64,000 bases of DNA, taken from contig MU278348.1 of NCBI GenBank assembly GCA_022385755.1, positions 1,679,470 to 1,743,469 of the forward strand, read 5' to 3'. The notes beneath the pieces are model-generated. The model did no database searches. It saw only the letters and a program-made list of their open reading frames with translations, and was not told where the DNA came from. Within the stretch, counting starts at the first letter, position 1; every line of letters begins with the position of its first letter. The DNA is from Trametopsis cervina. Its lineage: Eukaryota; Basidiomycota; Agaricomycetes; Polyporales; Irpicaceae. Both the position numbers and the translations under genes were made by a program. This document shows positions 21,046-31,519 of this stretch, in pieces.

Positions 21046-22725
21046 ATGTCGAGCAGAGAGCCGTTGTGGTATTGTCATGAGGTGCGTGAGGCTACCTTAC
21101 TATCTGCCTGAACTCGTGGCTCATAGCCTGCAGTGTCACGCAGAGATGCGGCCTCTGATGGTGCGTACATGATTACGCCCCCCAATCGGTATGTGTTAGT
21201 AACGTCCGAGCAGGTACCAGATCCACACTGCGCTTCGTGTAATGGCACATTCGTAGAGAAGGTGGGCGGGCACAAACTGGCATGCTGTTGGGACGCTGTG
21301 GCTTATCTGTGTGCTTAGCTGGAGAACACCGATGACGACCCGAGACAGTTCGCGGGGGGCGCGGGCGATATCGACGACCCGTTCAGCGAGGGAGGGGGCA
21401 GTTTGCTATGTGAGTAGGGTGCGGGGCTGTGCTCCAACAGCGTTTCTCATGAGGCGCGTAGTTGGACTTCATAATCTTCTACGAGGCATGGGTCCCCAAC
21501 CCATTGGCCGATCGGTGTCATCGCCGGGTGCGGCTCCCACTTCGCCGGTCAGTACGCAACAGTACCGTTGCTGTGCTGCTGTATTGACGAGGAACGTAAT
21601 AGGGTGCAGGACGAGGCGGTGGCCAGTACACTCTACGAATCGATCGCACCAGCACGCCAGGGGGAGGCGCGCGCACGACGTTCTCCAGCCAACCGCTGAG
21701 ATCAGATAGGTCAGACGAACCTCCTAGATTGTCCGAGTGCGTTCTTAGATAATTCCCCTCATAAGACCGCAGCTTAAGTTCTAGCCTCAGATACGTCTCG
21801 CGCAATTCTCCAACACGACCGGGCTTCCCGCCGGAGGACGAGGCGATCAACGGCCCGCTTATGTTCCACTATCTGCTCAGTATGCTGCAGCAGCAGCCTG
21901 GCGGTCGTCGGGGACCGATGGCTGACTTCTTCGGAGGAATGCTGCCACCCGGGGCCGAGTCTGGTCGAATGGGCGACTATGTGTTTAACCAGCAAGGTGA
22001 GTGTTACGGCACATCCCGTGACTTTGGGAAGCTAATCCGAGGACACAGCCTTGGATGAAATAATAACACAGATTATGGAGAATTCTTCCTCGCATCCTGT
22101 CCCTGCCACAGAAGAAATCATGAACAAGCTCGATCGTGATGTTCTGGAGGAAGGCTGTGAGCATATACACTTGCTCCTCATGTCAATGACAGCTGACAGC
22201 TATCTGTGCGTCTAGCACCGCTCCTGGAGAAGGACTGTGCTGTGTGCAAGGATCAATTCCAGCTTGGGACAGAAGACCCTGATGAACAGGTCGTGGTTAC
22301 ACTGCCTTGCAAACACCCTTTCCACGAACCTTGTATCGTGCCGTGGTTGAAGTCAAGTGGTACTTGCCCCGTCTGCCGGTAAAGCCTATCTTTGGAACAA
22401 AGCGAACACACGTTGACCCCTTGTTGCATGCAGATATCAGTTGGTTCCACAGCCTGAACATCACACTCCTGGTCCTGGTCCTCCGGGCGGTTCGAACGGT
22501 CCTCGATCACCAGGGAACGGAAATGGGACTGGAACGACGGGTGGCTACCCGCAAGGCGGCTTCCTCGGGAACCTAGTGAACATGCTGAGCTCAGGTGGCG
22601 CACCTGGCGCAGGCTCCAACAGCACTTCTCCTGGGAATGACAACAGGCCGCGTCAGCAGTCAAATTCTAGCCGCCATGACGAGCACGACATTCCTGGCGG
22701 CTGGAACGACGGCGAAGTCGATTAG
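21046..22725 (+). CDS. RING-H2 E3 ubiquitin ligase (RNF115/RNF126-like)
   Basis: Predicted 396-residue ubiquitin ligase. Ten exons: 21046-21081, 21134-21160, 21214-21261, 21319-21409, 21462-21547, 21603-21736, 21791-21996, 22049-22156, 22216-22378 and 22434-22725 (1191 nt). The first three tiny exons encode an N-terminal zinc ribbon, WYCHECHAEM and then PDPHCASCNGTFVE, as in RNF115/126. The middle is Gly/Pro/Ser-rich, with FGGMLPPG and a helix ALDEIITQIMEN. The RING-H2 finger near residue 275 reads CAVCKDQF, then LPCKHPFHEPCIVPWLKSSG and CPVCR, with all eight zinc ligands. The tail is Gly/Asn/Ser-rich. Human relatives act on mislocalised membrane proteins and receptors; the fungal target is unknown. 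Exon edges are well supported by phase. Confidence 0.9.
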
Positions 22726-22958
22726 TGAGGCTGCCGAACTGACTCAGGGCCATGTGTTGTATCACCATCCTAGGCAATCTATTATTTCGCCCCACATCTG
22801 TAGAATGTCAATACTCTGTCTTCCCTTGTTGTATCCCACGTTGCATAGTTTTTGGTACCGGATCATTGTAATGATATTTGCATGCTTATTTCTACACCGT
22901 ATAGACACCAGCTTATCCCGAAAAGATGAAAGGAAACATACGACTGTACTAGAAACTT

Positions 22959-24773
22959 CTAGTTCGTTGTCGCGCGGGTGAATGGCGTGTTCGCAACGCC
23001 TACTCTCTGGTTCGTGGTGTCTGGAAGAGCCCATTCAGTGAGTTGCAGGTATAAGATGGAAGGTACGGGGTACACACCGAGTACGACATAGAACCGTTCA
23101 ACCCAAGTCATGCCGTTGATGAAGTCCAGTCCTGAGCCAGAGTTACCACCGATGTCGCCGACGATCAAGAGGATATCAGAGGCTGAGCCACCAATAGCGG
23201 TATTGAGTGCTCTCTACACGCTGTGTGAATAACGGATTATTGCCTTAGTATGATATGGAGTGCGTACCGGCCATATCTGAGCATTAGCAGTGAACTCAAA
23301 TGTCACGCCGTTAATCGTGAAGAACAGGCTCTGTAGCTTGGCGAATTGCGCCGCGCTGATCTTAAGCAGACCGGTATTGTCGTCGGGCACGGCACCGGTG
23401 ATTGCGGTGTAGCGAGCCAACGCGTCTATAAGAATATATTAGTGCAAATGCAGGGCTGGTTGGAAGTCTGTAATGCATACCAGTAGCAATAAGCGTCAGC
23501 GTGGTGCCAAGATCGATAATGCCGGCGGTCTTGGACAGGATGGTGGTCGAAGCGCCGTATCGGATTTGCTGGTCTATCCCCCAGAAGGTATTGGAAGGAC
23601 TGGTTTTGGTGATTGGTCTATAGAAACCCTCTCGTCAACACCCGCAGATAAACTGGCTCAGTGACAGAACTCACGCAAAGTCGATAGAACCAGTGAACTT
23701 TGAGGAGTCGGTTCCTCCGAACGTCAGCTCACCGTTGACAGCTCCGACAGTCGAGCTTGGCTCGAAGGAGATGGCTACGAGATCCTCTGGAATGGCGCCC
23801 TGCTGGAAAAGACTGTCGACCACTGCGATGGTAACTACGTTAGGGATCCTAAAACTGTACTGGATCGAACAACAAACCTGTTGGAATACTTTGGGTCGTA
23901 TCCGGGTTGAGCGTGCCTGGTGGAAATTAGACCTGTCCCCTCGTTCATTCAGTTGGCACTACATACCGATGGTCAATGGCGTAGGGCCAAGGCTAGGTAG
24001 GAAAGTTAGTTTCGCGCGATCGTACACGGCATGGGATCGCATACCCTAAAACACCGTCGCTGTCATCAAACCCTTCTTGGCTTGTAGCTACACCAAACGA
24101 TTGACCGAAGATGGTCAATGAAGACGAGAAACTGAATTTATCGTTGAACTCAGTTCCTGTCGTAAATGGTTAAATCAAAGTGTTCATCGCGTTGAATTGA
24201 GTTACATACCATCCATGAACTCCCCGCCGCCGTAATCTACATGCTGTACGTACAATGAGTAACGCGCGGAACGACACAGAAGGGTGCAACATACGACTGT
24301 GTCACGGCTCTGTACGGTTGACGAGGTCTCAGTGAATACGACGTCGTTAACCCAAGTGTTAGAACTAGCTGTGTTCAGAAGCAGAGAATCTGACAAAATA
24401 AGGTCAGAATCAAATTGTGGCTTCAACCCATGGGAGGATTACATGTAGTCGGAGGGCTACCAATTTGGACCTGTGAAGTATGTGTGAAGTGAGTGCATCA
24501 GTTTCAGTGAAGGAATAAACTTACGGCTGCAACATAATCAACAGCTTGGTTGGTCGCGGGATCACTTCCCACCACATCAGGGTGGACAAGACTCCCTTTT
24601 TGCTTCAGGAACTGGGCCCTCGCCTTGTCGCGCTGTGCGACTTTTGCGATGGTAGTCGAGTTAATCCTCTTGGCAATCGGCAATGTTATAGTCGAGTCGC
24701 GTATCCTGAGCACAGGCTCTGCGGAGACCGCCACGGCCAGGGTGAGGAATGCGAGGAGCGAAGGAGCGTGCAT
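22959..24773 (-). CDS. Secreted A1 aspartic protease of polyporopepsin type, active site altered
   Basis: Multi-exon gene for a pepsin-like protein. ATG 24773 opens a signal peptide (MHAPSLLAFLTLAVAVSA), followed by a propeptide with IAKRINSTTIAKVAQRDKAR, then the mature start VDYVAAVQIGSPPTTY. Exons 24773-24525, 24470-24443 and 24389-24295 are clear. The N-terminal active-site motif reads LLLNTASSNTWV, so the catalytic Asp is Asn (codon AAC at 24375-24373) and Gly is Ala. The flap Tyr is kept (VDYGGGEF). The second motif reads IIDLGTTLTLIA: its Asp is kept but Thr is replaced by Leu (23511-23509). C-terminal LKISAAQFAKLQSLFFTI and FTANAQIW match polyporopepsin-type enzymes, ending at TAG 22961-22959. 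Reading frame and introns look intact, so this is an expressed-looking but probably weakly active or inactive homologue. Confidence 0.85.
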
Positions 24774-24845
24774 CGCGGGCAAGTATATGAGACAGAGAAA
24801 GGCTGTCTTTGAGGCCGTCCTGACCATCTGCTCGTGTGTGCGTAG

Positions 24846-24853
24846 CTTATATA
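24846..24853 (-). promoter_or_regulatory. TATA box of the aspartic protease gene
   Basis: TATATAAG on the minus strand, about 73 nt upstream of ATG 24773. A good core promoter supports transcription of the gene despite its altered catalytic residues. Confidence 0.5.
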
Positions 24854-25809
24854 CGCTGCAGCTTCTGAGTGCGCGGGAAAGAGATTGTCATTCTTGTGCG
24901 AGGCATGTCCGGCATGAAAGCAGTTACCAGCGACCAACGTGAATGTTCGATGTACTGTCTTCATCCTAACTCCCGGCGCATCATTGGGAAGCAGACTCTT
25001 TGATGCGATGGATACCGTACTTCGCGGATCGAACAGAACAGCAGAACCTGAAGAGCATACCAATATGGCTTTGGAAATAAGACTGCTGATCAGTTATTCC
25101 TTCGTCGTACGTCTCTTTGCGCACTCACCTGGTCATGCCGAGGAGCACATAAACGACACCCTAGGTACGCGACAATTGCAGCAATAATGATATCCCGTCG
25201 TGCAGATATTGCAAGACGACGCAAAGCATGGCGTGCTTGTGGATGACAGAAAGCGGCGGACCATCAGCGCCGCTGGTCACGTTAAGCAGACGTTATATGT
25301 GAGAGCATCATAGAAGTAACATCCTTCCACTTAGGAAAGACTGATCGAAAGGCAAAATTTGACAGATCTGCCAATAAGCTTCACATCAGCCTCGGCAAAC
25401 GATGTGGGAAGCTGGTTCACGGAGACGTACCTGCAGAATAGGCTTCTTGTCTACAAGCTGAGTGTGAGGACAGTGTACGTGCCAGGATTGTTCGTTGTCT
25501 ATGGCGACGTGCAACCAGCACGCCGTCGCTCGGGCTGCCCATGCCGTGCCAGGAACGGTCAACCTGGTTGGGGTTCTCACATAGTCAGCTCCCACGAAGA
25601 CCCACGCCCCGCACACAGAACAGGCCGCGTGGGTGCGTGCCGGGGTAAGAATAGGGTGAAAGATATGTTTTGACAAACTACGAAGTGCATCGAGGAACGT
25701 TGGAAGACTCACAATGTCCTCCGACATGGAACGTGGGTCTACTTTGTACTAGATCATGGGAGTTTGCCCAAGGTGTCTACGGCATGTGCTGCCGCCTTTA
25801 CGAGCTGTG
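24854..25809. other. Gene-poor segment, no gene recognised
   Basis: This stretch has overlapping open frames on both strands around 25359-25727. One minus-strand frame includes CSVCGAWVFVGADY with plausible donors nearby, but no exon chain could be assembled and no family is recognised. It may hold decayed gene sequence. Confidence 0.35.
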
Positions 25810-26184
25810 ATGTCTGACGGGGTGGATGGTATAGGGACACTTAGTACATTTGCCAATGGAAGCATACGCAGCGAACTTCACTTACCAAAGGATACATTGT
25901 ACGACCAAAAGGTTACGTTAACCCAGGGTACATTGTCCCTTACGAGGTAGTCCTTCATTGGTGGTAGCTTAAGCCGACGCGTATGGGCGTTGGAAAACGC
26001 ACGACGTGATGGAACTGTTCTCAGTGCACGCGTAGGTAATCACGATGGTCTTGCGACGGTGGGAAAGACGTCAATACGTCAACGGCCTCTTGAGGATCCA
26101 GCTGCCGTGTTGCGCAGTGCTCTAAAGGCGGTAATTGCAGGATGGGTTGTCCCACGGAATACAAGGCGAGAGCTACACAAATAG
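25810..26184 (+). CDS. Possible orphan gene or relic, unknown function
   Basis: A plus frame starts at ATG 25810 (MSDGVDGIGTLSTFANGS, then ELHLPKDTLYDQK). It is interrupted by a single TAG at 25948-25950 and then stays open to TAG 26182-26184 (RRVWALENARRDGTVLSARV, then AAVLRSALKAVIAGWVV). A 39-nt intron, 25912-25950, with donor GTTACG and acceptor TAG, would remove the stop and keep frame, but it is shorter than neighbouring introns. Nothing here matches a family I know. It could be a small species-specific gene, a decayed gene or chance; confidence is low. Confidence 0.22.
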
Positions 26185-26451
26185 CATTCTGCTTCTGAGA
26201 TTGAGTCAGCCTTTTGCCGGACGCCGGGGCGTGAATAACGCGAACCCTCTGGCGAAGGTGTGGTAGGTATAACTGCGCCTGCAATCGAGCACTGGGTGAG
26301 TTCATATAGAACAAGCGCACATATCCATACTCTATGTGCATGTTAACGAGCATATAGGCGCGGATATATAGGTACGTACTTCTCGAGTATGCTTCTTGTA
26401 TGGTATGTCAGCGTCAACCCAATCGATGAACACGACACGAGCGTCGAGTTC

Positions 26452-26701
26452 CAGCACTTGACCGGTCAGAAGGGAGCACCAAGATCCTTCCAGACCGACG
26501 GCGGTATCAAATACCACAGCTGGTCACTGACTGGCCTCCCTGGTCGTACGGCAGCCCTGAAACACACCTGTTTCATTTAGACGACTTACAACATCTCGCA
26601 GTCTATTCTAAACTTCCGCTTATCGAGTTCATGATAGCAGATATCCAATCTGGGCTTTACAAGGGTCCAAATATGAATACCGTGAGTCTGCTGCATGGCT
26701 C
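26452..26701 (+). other. Unassigned exon-like open frame
   Basis: An open plus frame without an initial Met reads, in part, KILPDRRRYQIPQLVTDWPP, then FHLDDLQHLAVYSKLPLIEF and MIADIQSGLYKG. It is followed by a good donor (GTGAGT at 26682-26687). The amino-acid pattern looks protein-like, and a possible acceptor (TTCCAG) lies just before it. I could not connect it to other exons or name a family. It may be one exon of an unrecognised gene or a remnant. Confidence 0.2.
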
Positions 26702-27512
26702 GCACAAATAAGACTGACATACCACCCTTGAACCTGGCCCGGTGGAAATTCCGCGACCACCAACCGGCCCCTGCAAGCGGATCTCGTGCAACCAGGAGTC
26801 TTGTATGGGGCGGAAACCGCGTAGAGAGCACACGAGCGCATGTATGCCCTATCATACCCGTGCCCTAGATGACAGTGCGTAGATGTCCGAAGACACATTT
26901 CCGCGTTCTTCAAATAAGGCAGTCATTGCAAGCAGGTGAGAAAGGCAACCATAACACCATCAAGTTTAATTCGAGTACGCTGAAGCTGTGGCATGTCGCA
27001 GAAAATATCACGTTATATGCGGTGTGTGGGACGGTCGTGTCACTTGGTGAGAGTCTGTGGACAACTTGATGCGGTTGGTAGCCGCTCGTGATCGCCACTT
27101 CCGTATGCCGGTGTGGAACACGCACCGAGGACGCGATTCAGGCTCATCTTGACTCAAATTCAATTATACTGAGACATAGCAAGACGCGGAAGTTTTGACT
27201 TCGGAGTGCGGGCGCGAACGAAGTCTGCATATCTACAATCTGAGTAACTGAGAAGACAAACGGACCTTGTCAGAGCATTTGCGAGAAGGGTGCTACGATA
27301 CAATAAGTGATAGAGATTAAAGCCATGCTGATGAAGACAGGACGGTCCACGGATAACATGCAGCGTGCAAGTCGCGCGGGATTCGTTCGGTTGAGCGCAT
27401 ATGTAGGCCACGAACAGCTTTCTAGCATCAGTATCGCACTCGCCTGAAACTCCACGTCTAATCGCACCGCCTCTCGCACCTCGAGTTGGTAGGGTCAAGC
27501 TATTGTTGAACC
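26702..27512. other. Intergenic region, nothing assignable
   Basis: Scattered short frames on both strands. One plus frame ends at 27069 with TIKFNSSTLKLWHVAENITL but has no family match. The right end is the upstream region of the orphan gene at 27513. Confidence 0.35.
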
Positions 27513-28076
27513 ATGGCTCCGGAAATCAGATTCACCTCCTTCGGCATCCCATATCTTGTCGAGTTCGCGAACGTCACGTTCCGCAGACGGCATCGCAAGA
27601 GTCGTCAGCCGCAATCCACGGTCTACGCGCACAGCAACGACAGCGACTGGTCGTTCGCCAGCTTCCCTTCGGATAAGAATGATGCATATGCGGTGCACGA
27701 GACGGATTCGGAGTCGGAATCAGAGGAAGAAACAAGTGGGCCAGAGGGAGAGGGCTTATGGATCCGCTTCGCGTCGCAGGTCCAAGTACCTACACCCTAC
27801 GCGTTCCCATTATCCGAGAGCCGCTTGACGCGACTCAAGTATCGGATCGCCAAGGCAGTCGTAGCAGCAGGAATGGAATCGTCGCCCAATATGGAGGCAC
27901 CAGATCCATTCAATCATGCGCTAAAGAAACACGACGTCCTGCCATCTGTACCGGTCAGCTCATTCTACCGGGGGACCTACGGTCAGGTTATGGAAGCCAT
28001 ACAATCAGCTGGGCTCGTCGTCTCGCAGTGCGAGGAGTCGGGATTTTCGGGAGGTGAGTCGAATCGACGTGTATAG
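27513..28076 (+). CDS. Hypothetical protein, acidic Ser/Glu-rich centre
   Basis: Single open frame of 187 codons from ATG 27513 (MAPEIRFTSFGIPYLVEFAN) to TAG 28076. It begins with a hydrophobic-basic segment, has a basic stretch (FRRRHRKSRQ), and an acidic run (DSESESEEE) near residue 75. A more conserved-looking region follows, with WIRFASQVQVPTPYAFPLSE and RLTRLKYRIAKAVVAAG. I do not recognise a family. A donor-like GGTGAGTC near 28052 could mean the gene continues in a further exon, so the C-terminus is uncertain. Codon use is like that of confirmed neighbours, which supports a real gene. Confidence 0.55.
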   Translation: MAPEIRFTSFGIPYLVEFANVTFRRRHRKSRQPQSTVYAHSNDSDWSFASFPSDKNDAYAVHETDSESESEEETSGPEGEGLWIRFASQVQVPTPYAFPLSESRLTRLKYRIAKAVVAAGMESSPNMEAPDPFNHALKKHDVLPSVPVSSFYRGTYGQVMEAIQSAGLVVSQCEESGFSGGESNRRV

Positions 28077-29337
28077 AGATTGATAGGTCGCTAAACTCGA
28101 GTTGAAGCCACGTTTCTCGGGGCTTTATTTGTAGGAAGACAGACAAGTTCGGGTGGTGTAGAACTAATGAAGCTTTCTCTTTGGGCGTAACGTAGGTCAT
28201 TGCTCCCATGGCTAGCGCCGAGTACTCACATTTCAGCTTTTTAGAACAACATGGGATATGGTTCCAACTTCCGCGCATGCTATTTTATTCCTAAATCATT
28301 GTTTTCATACGCCAGGTGGCGAAAACATCTTGGAACATGTTATCACTTACATGTAGTATATTCTTCGTCTATGTAGTACAGCGTACTAGATCATGTCAAC
28401 AGCTGACCGACGTCTTTCATTGGACAGGTTTCTAGAGAATAAATCATGCCTTCCATGCATCTTCATCATCTTGGGTTGCGCATAGCCGCCGACAGCGCCA
28501 GGTGAGATGGAAATAGCGACACTAAAGAGTGCGATTGAATAAGTCTATCAAGCACCATTACTGTAACAGAAACTCACCAAACTCACCGAATGTGGCCTCC
28601 GAAGTATTATCAAGTCAAGTTCTCAAGCTATTGCGCAGAGAAGTTTAGCCCTCCCTCCATCGACGCGTCCAGCAGGTGTCAACCACGCATCCGGACTGCT
28701 AAGTCGTTCCGTCCGACTCATGAGTAGAAGACCCAAGAGGCGCTCGGATACGGCTTTGTGGCGTTACAACCCATGTGAGCACGTGCATCACAGAATTTAT
28801 AGCGCGCAACCGTACTGTGACCACTGCATAACTCGGCCCCGAACTAGCTACACTCTGCCTGTGTCCAAAGCCAATGGTGCGGTATGTCCCGTGAGTCGTG
28901 ACCTCGGTTTTATCAGTGAAGGAAGCTAGCGTGTCCCACTTGGTCATCAAGGTCGTCACAGCGATCGGGGCGAGAAATCGACGTGCAGGTCAGTTCCTCA
29001 GTATTAATAGTGGCCCCTGTATCCTTAGTTGTTCTGCTTTAGTGACGGCACATGATGCTGATAGACATTATGTTCAAATGAATGTTATATTGCGCAGGTG
29101 AACTCGGATAGCTGCGACAATTGCGCGGCCAAAACACGAAGCGCCACCATCCCGATTTAGTAAGTGTCGTCGTTCGTCACAGGTGATGTCGCTCCCCAAG
29201 TTTGAATCCAACGGTCTCGATACATCGCCAGTTTGTTGCGGAGATTCAATATTGCGCCAACATAAAACGGTGGACATGGCCAGACTTGCTCGATATCTCT
29301 CCTACGTCCACCTTCGACGTTTGCACGCCGTTTCATC
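28077..29337. other. Intergenic region, no gene recognised
   Basis: 1.26 kb with only short frames. Base composition is more AT-rich than in the flanking genes. The right end is the upstream region of the ARMT1-like gene. Confidence 0.45.
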
Positions 29338-31331
29338 ATGGCTAGAACCGACATTCTTCGTGCTGTGTCATCCAGAACGGGCACCACAGGTGGCGGCGTG
29401 GAGGGCGACTTCAGCAAGATGAAGCTCGACCTCAGGAATCTGCCTCAGAAGATCGACTTTGCCAAGAATCTCCCCGCAACCCCGGGCTCCGTGAGCCTAT
29501 ATTCTATGTGGATAGTTGGACGAATTTGACCATAGTTAGAGCAGATCAACCCCAACAATCCACCCTGGCCTGCTTTCCGTGGATACCACACGTTTTCTTT
29601 TGCAAATGCTACTATGGGTCACCGCCTTCCCACTATCCTCGGGAAAGCCATCGAGGACACGTTGACCACAGTGAACACCTTGTCATCCGAGGAAGACATC
29701 ATCGATCTTCTCGGTTGTGTGAAACGCATGGAGACATTGAAGGCAGAGCTCGAGGGAAATGGCAGCTTGCGCCTCATAATCGATGACGGAGAGGCTGATG
29801 TCGCTATGTGGAACAAGGAGATTGCGCAGTGGTTCTTAGGTGCGTGGGCCTGGCCACTGACTTAACGTTTCTGCTGAAGCTCGTTGCGCCAGGCAAGGAC
29901 TTTATGAACGCTACTTGGCTGTTTGCGGAAGCATACAAGTATCGTCGTCTCCGTGAATGCTTTACCGTCAGTAAGAAGTGGGCCAACTATGATGTATTTT
30001 TCCGTCAGAAAGTAAGCCACCCACCCGTGTTTCTTCCGAGTGACCCTCATCTAACCCTTTTCGCTAGTGCGACACGTTCTCCCGCTCATCGGACGCTGTC
30101 TTTGAGTTGTCCATGAGATTTGCGGAGCCTTTTCAGCACGCAGTTGACCTTGCTGGCGGAGGACACGGTCTGACAGAGGCCGAGCGCCTCATGTTTACGG
30201 AGCTTTCACAAAGTACGTCCGTATAATGTCTGTTCGACCTAGGCTACTGATAGACCAATACTACTATTAGTTTGCCTTTGGGGTAACTCCACTGACCTTT
30301 CCCTGCTCATCAACATGACCGAAGAGCAAATCAAGTCGTTGCAATCCACTGGAGGGGAAGCTCTTGCCGCAACAGAAAAGAATATTTTAGGAAATCATAT
30401 CGGGCGACTCTGGGAAATAGTCAGAGGTATGAAAGGCAAAGGCGTGGATGGCAAAGGCGGCCGTATCGACTTTATATTGGACAATGCGGGATTCGAGTTA
30501 TACTGTGACTGCGTCTATGGTCAGTATGCATTCTTATCGTATGAGCATGACTCACACTTCTGTAGCCGACTTCCTCGTGCAAACGGGGTATGCTTCTGAG
30601 ATCAGGTTCCACGGCAAGCGTTACCCATGGTTTGTATCCGATGTCACGAAAAAGGACTGGGAGTGGTTATTGAACACCATGGTGTATGGCTCTCTGTTCC
30701 CCGATGCCTCCGACCTAGAGCGTGAGAGTCTGAAGAGGTTAGGTGTGCGCTGGAAGGTAAGGAGAAGCATCTCGACAACATTCATACAGCGGGCCTGACG
30801 AGTTGGATCAGAAATACGAACAAGAAGGCACATGGATCTATGAACAACACCCCTTCTGGTGTACCGGTTACACATTTTGGGATCTACACAAAGAGGCGCC
30901 GGACCTTTTCCTACACCTGTCGCAGTCGGATCTGGTGTTCTTTAAGGGTGACCTCAACCACCGAAAGGTATGTGGGAGATATAATGACACTGTTTCTTGC
31001 ACTCAACATATGCGTGTTTCCGTTAGCTCACATACGATTGTGCTGCTCCTGCATCTACGCGCTTCGAGGAAGCGATCGGTTCAATGGCATCTTCCCCGGG
31101 TGCACCGAAAGTGTGCAGCATGCGGACCATAAAGAGTGACGTCGTCGTCGGTCTTGGTCCTGACGGCGATAGCCTTGCTGAACAATTAGATCGCAAGGAG
31201 GAAGGCTGGAAGATCAGCGGCAAATATGTGAGTAACACGATTGGCGTAGTTTATCCATCTATTAATTGCTTGCGAAGGCCGTTATTCTGGTTTCCGAGGG
31301 ACGACCTGGAGAGACGGTTCGTTTCGCATAG
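29338..31331 (+). CDS. ARMT1/DUF89 damage-control phosphatase-like protein
   Basis: Multi-exon gene for a DUF89 metal-dependent phosphatase of the ARMT1 group. Members remove harmful phosphometabolites such as fructose-1-phosphate, and the group was also described as protein-glutamate methyltransferase. The first exon from ATG 29338 has no homology and may be a local N-terminal extension. The DUF89 fold follows: NPPWPAFRGYHTFSFANATM, then HRLPTILGKAIEDTL. The metal-binding signature IDFILDNAGFELYCDCVYAD lies near 30480-30570. Next are IRFHGKRYPWFVSDVTKKDW and LVFFKGDLNHRKLTYD. The C-terminal block is VCSMRTIKSDVVVGL with WKISGKYAVILVSEG. The stop is TAG 31329-31331. Motif order and residues (Asp-Asn-Ala-Gly and Lys-Gly-Asp-Leu-Asn) match active members. 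Confidence 0.9.
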
Positions 31332-31519
31332 ATTAGCACGAAGACGCTCAACAGCAAAGTACAATATTCCCTCGCCTAGATGTTTATCACTGTGTAGCAT
31401 AAGACTCGTTCTCAACGCATCGTATTCATGTCGAATGTATGATATTGTAGACCTTTAACTGTAGAAGTATACGTAGAACCAATAATGATCAAGATTCCTC
31501 CAAATGGGACTACCACATA

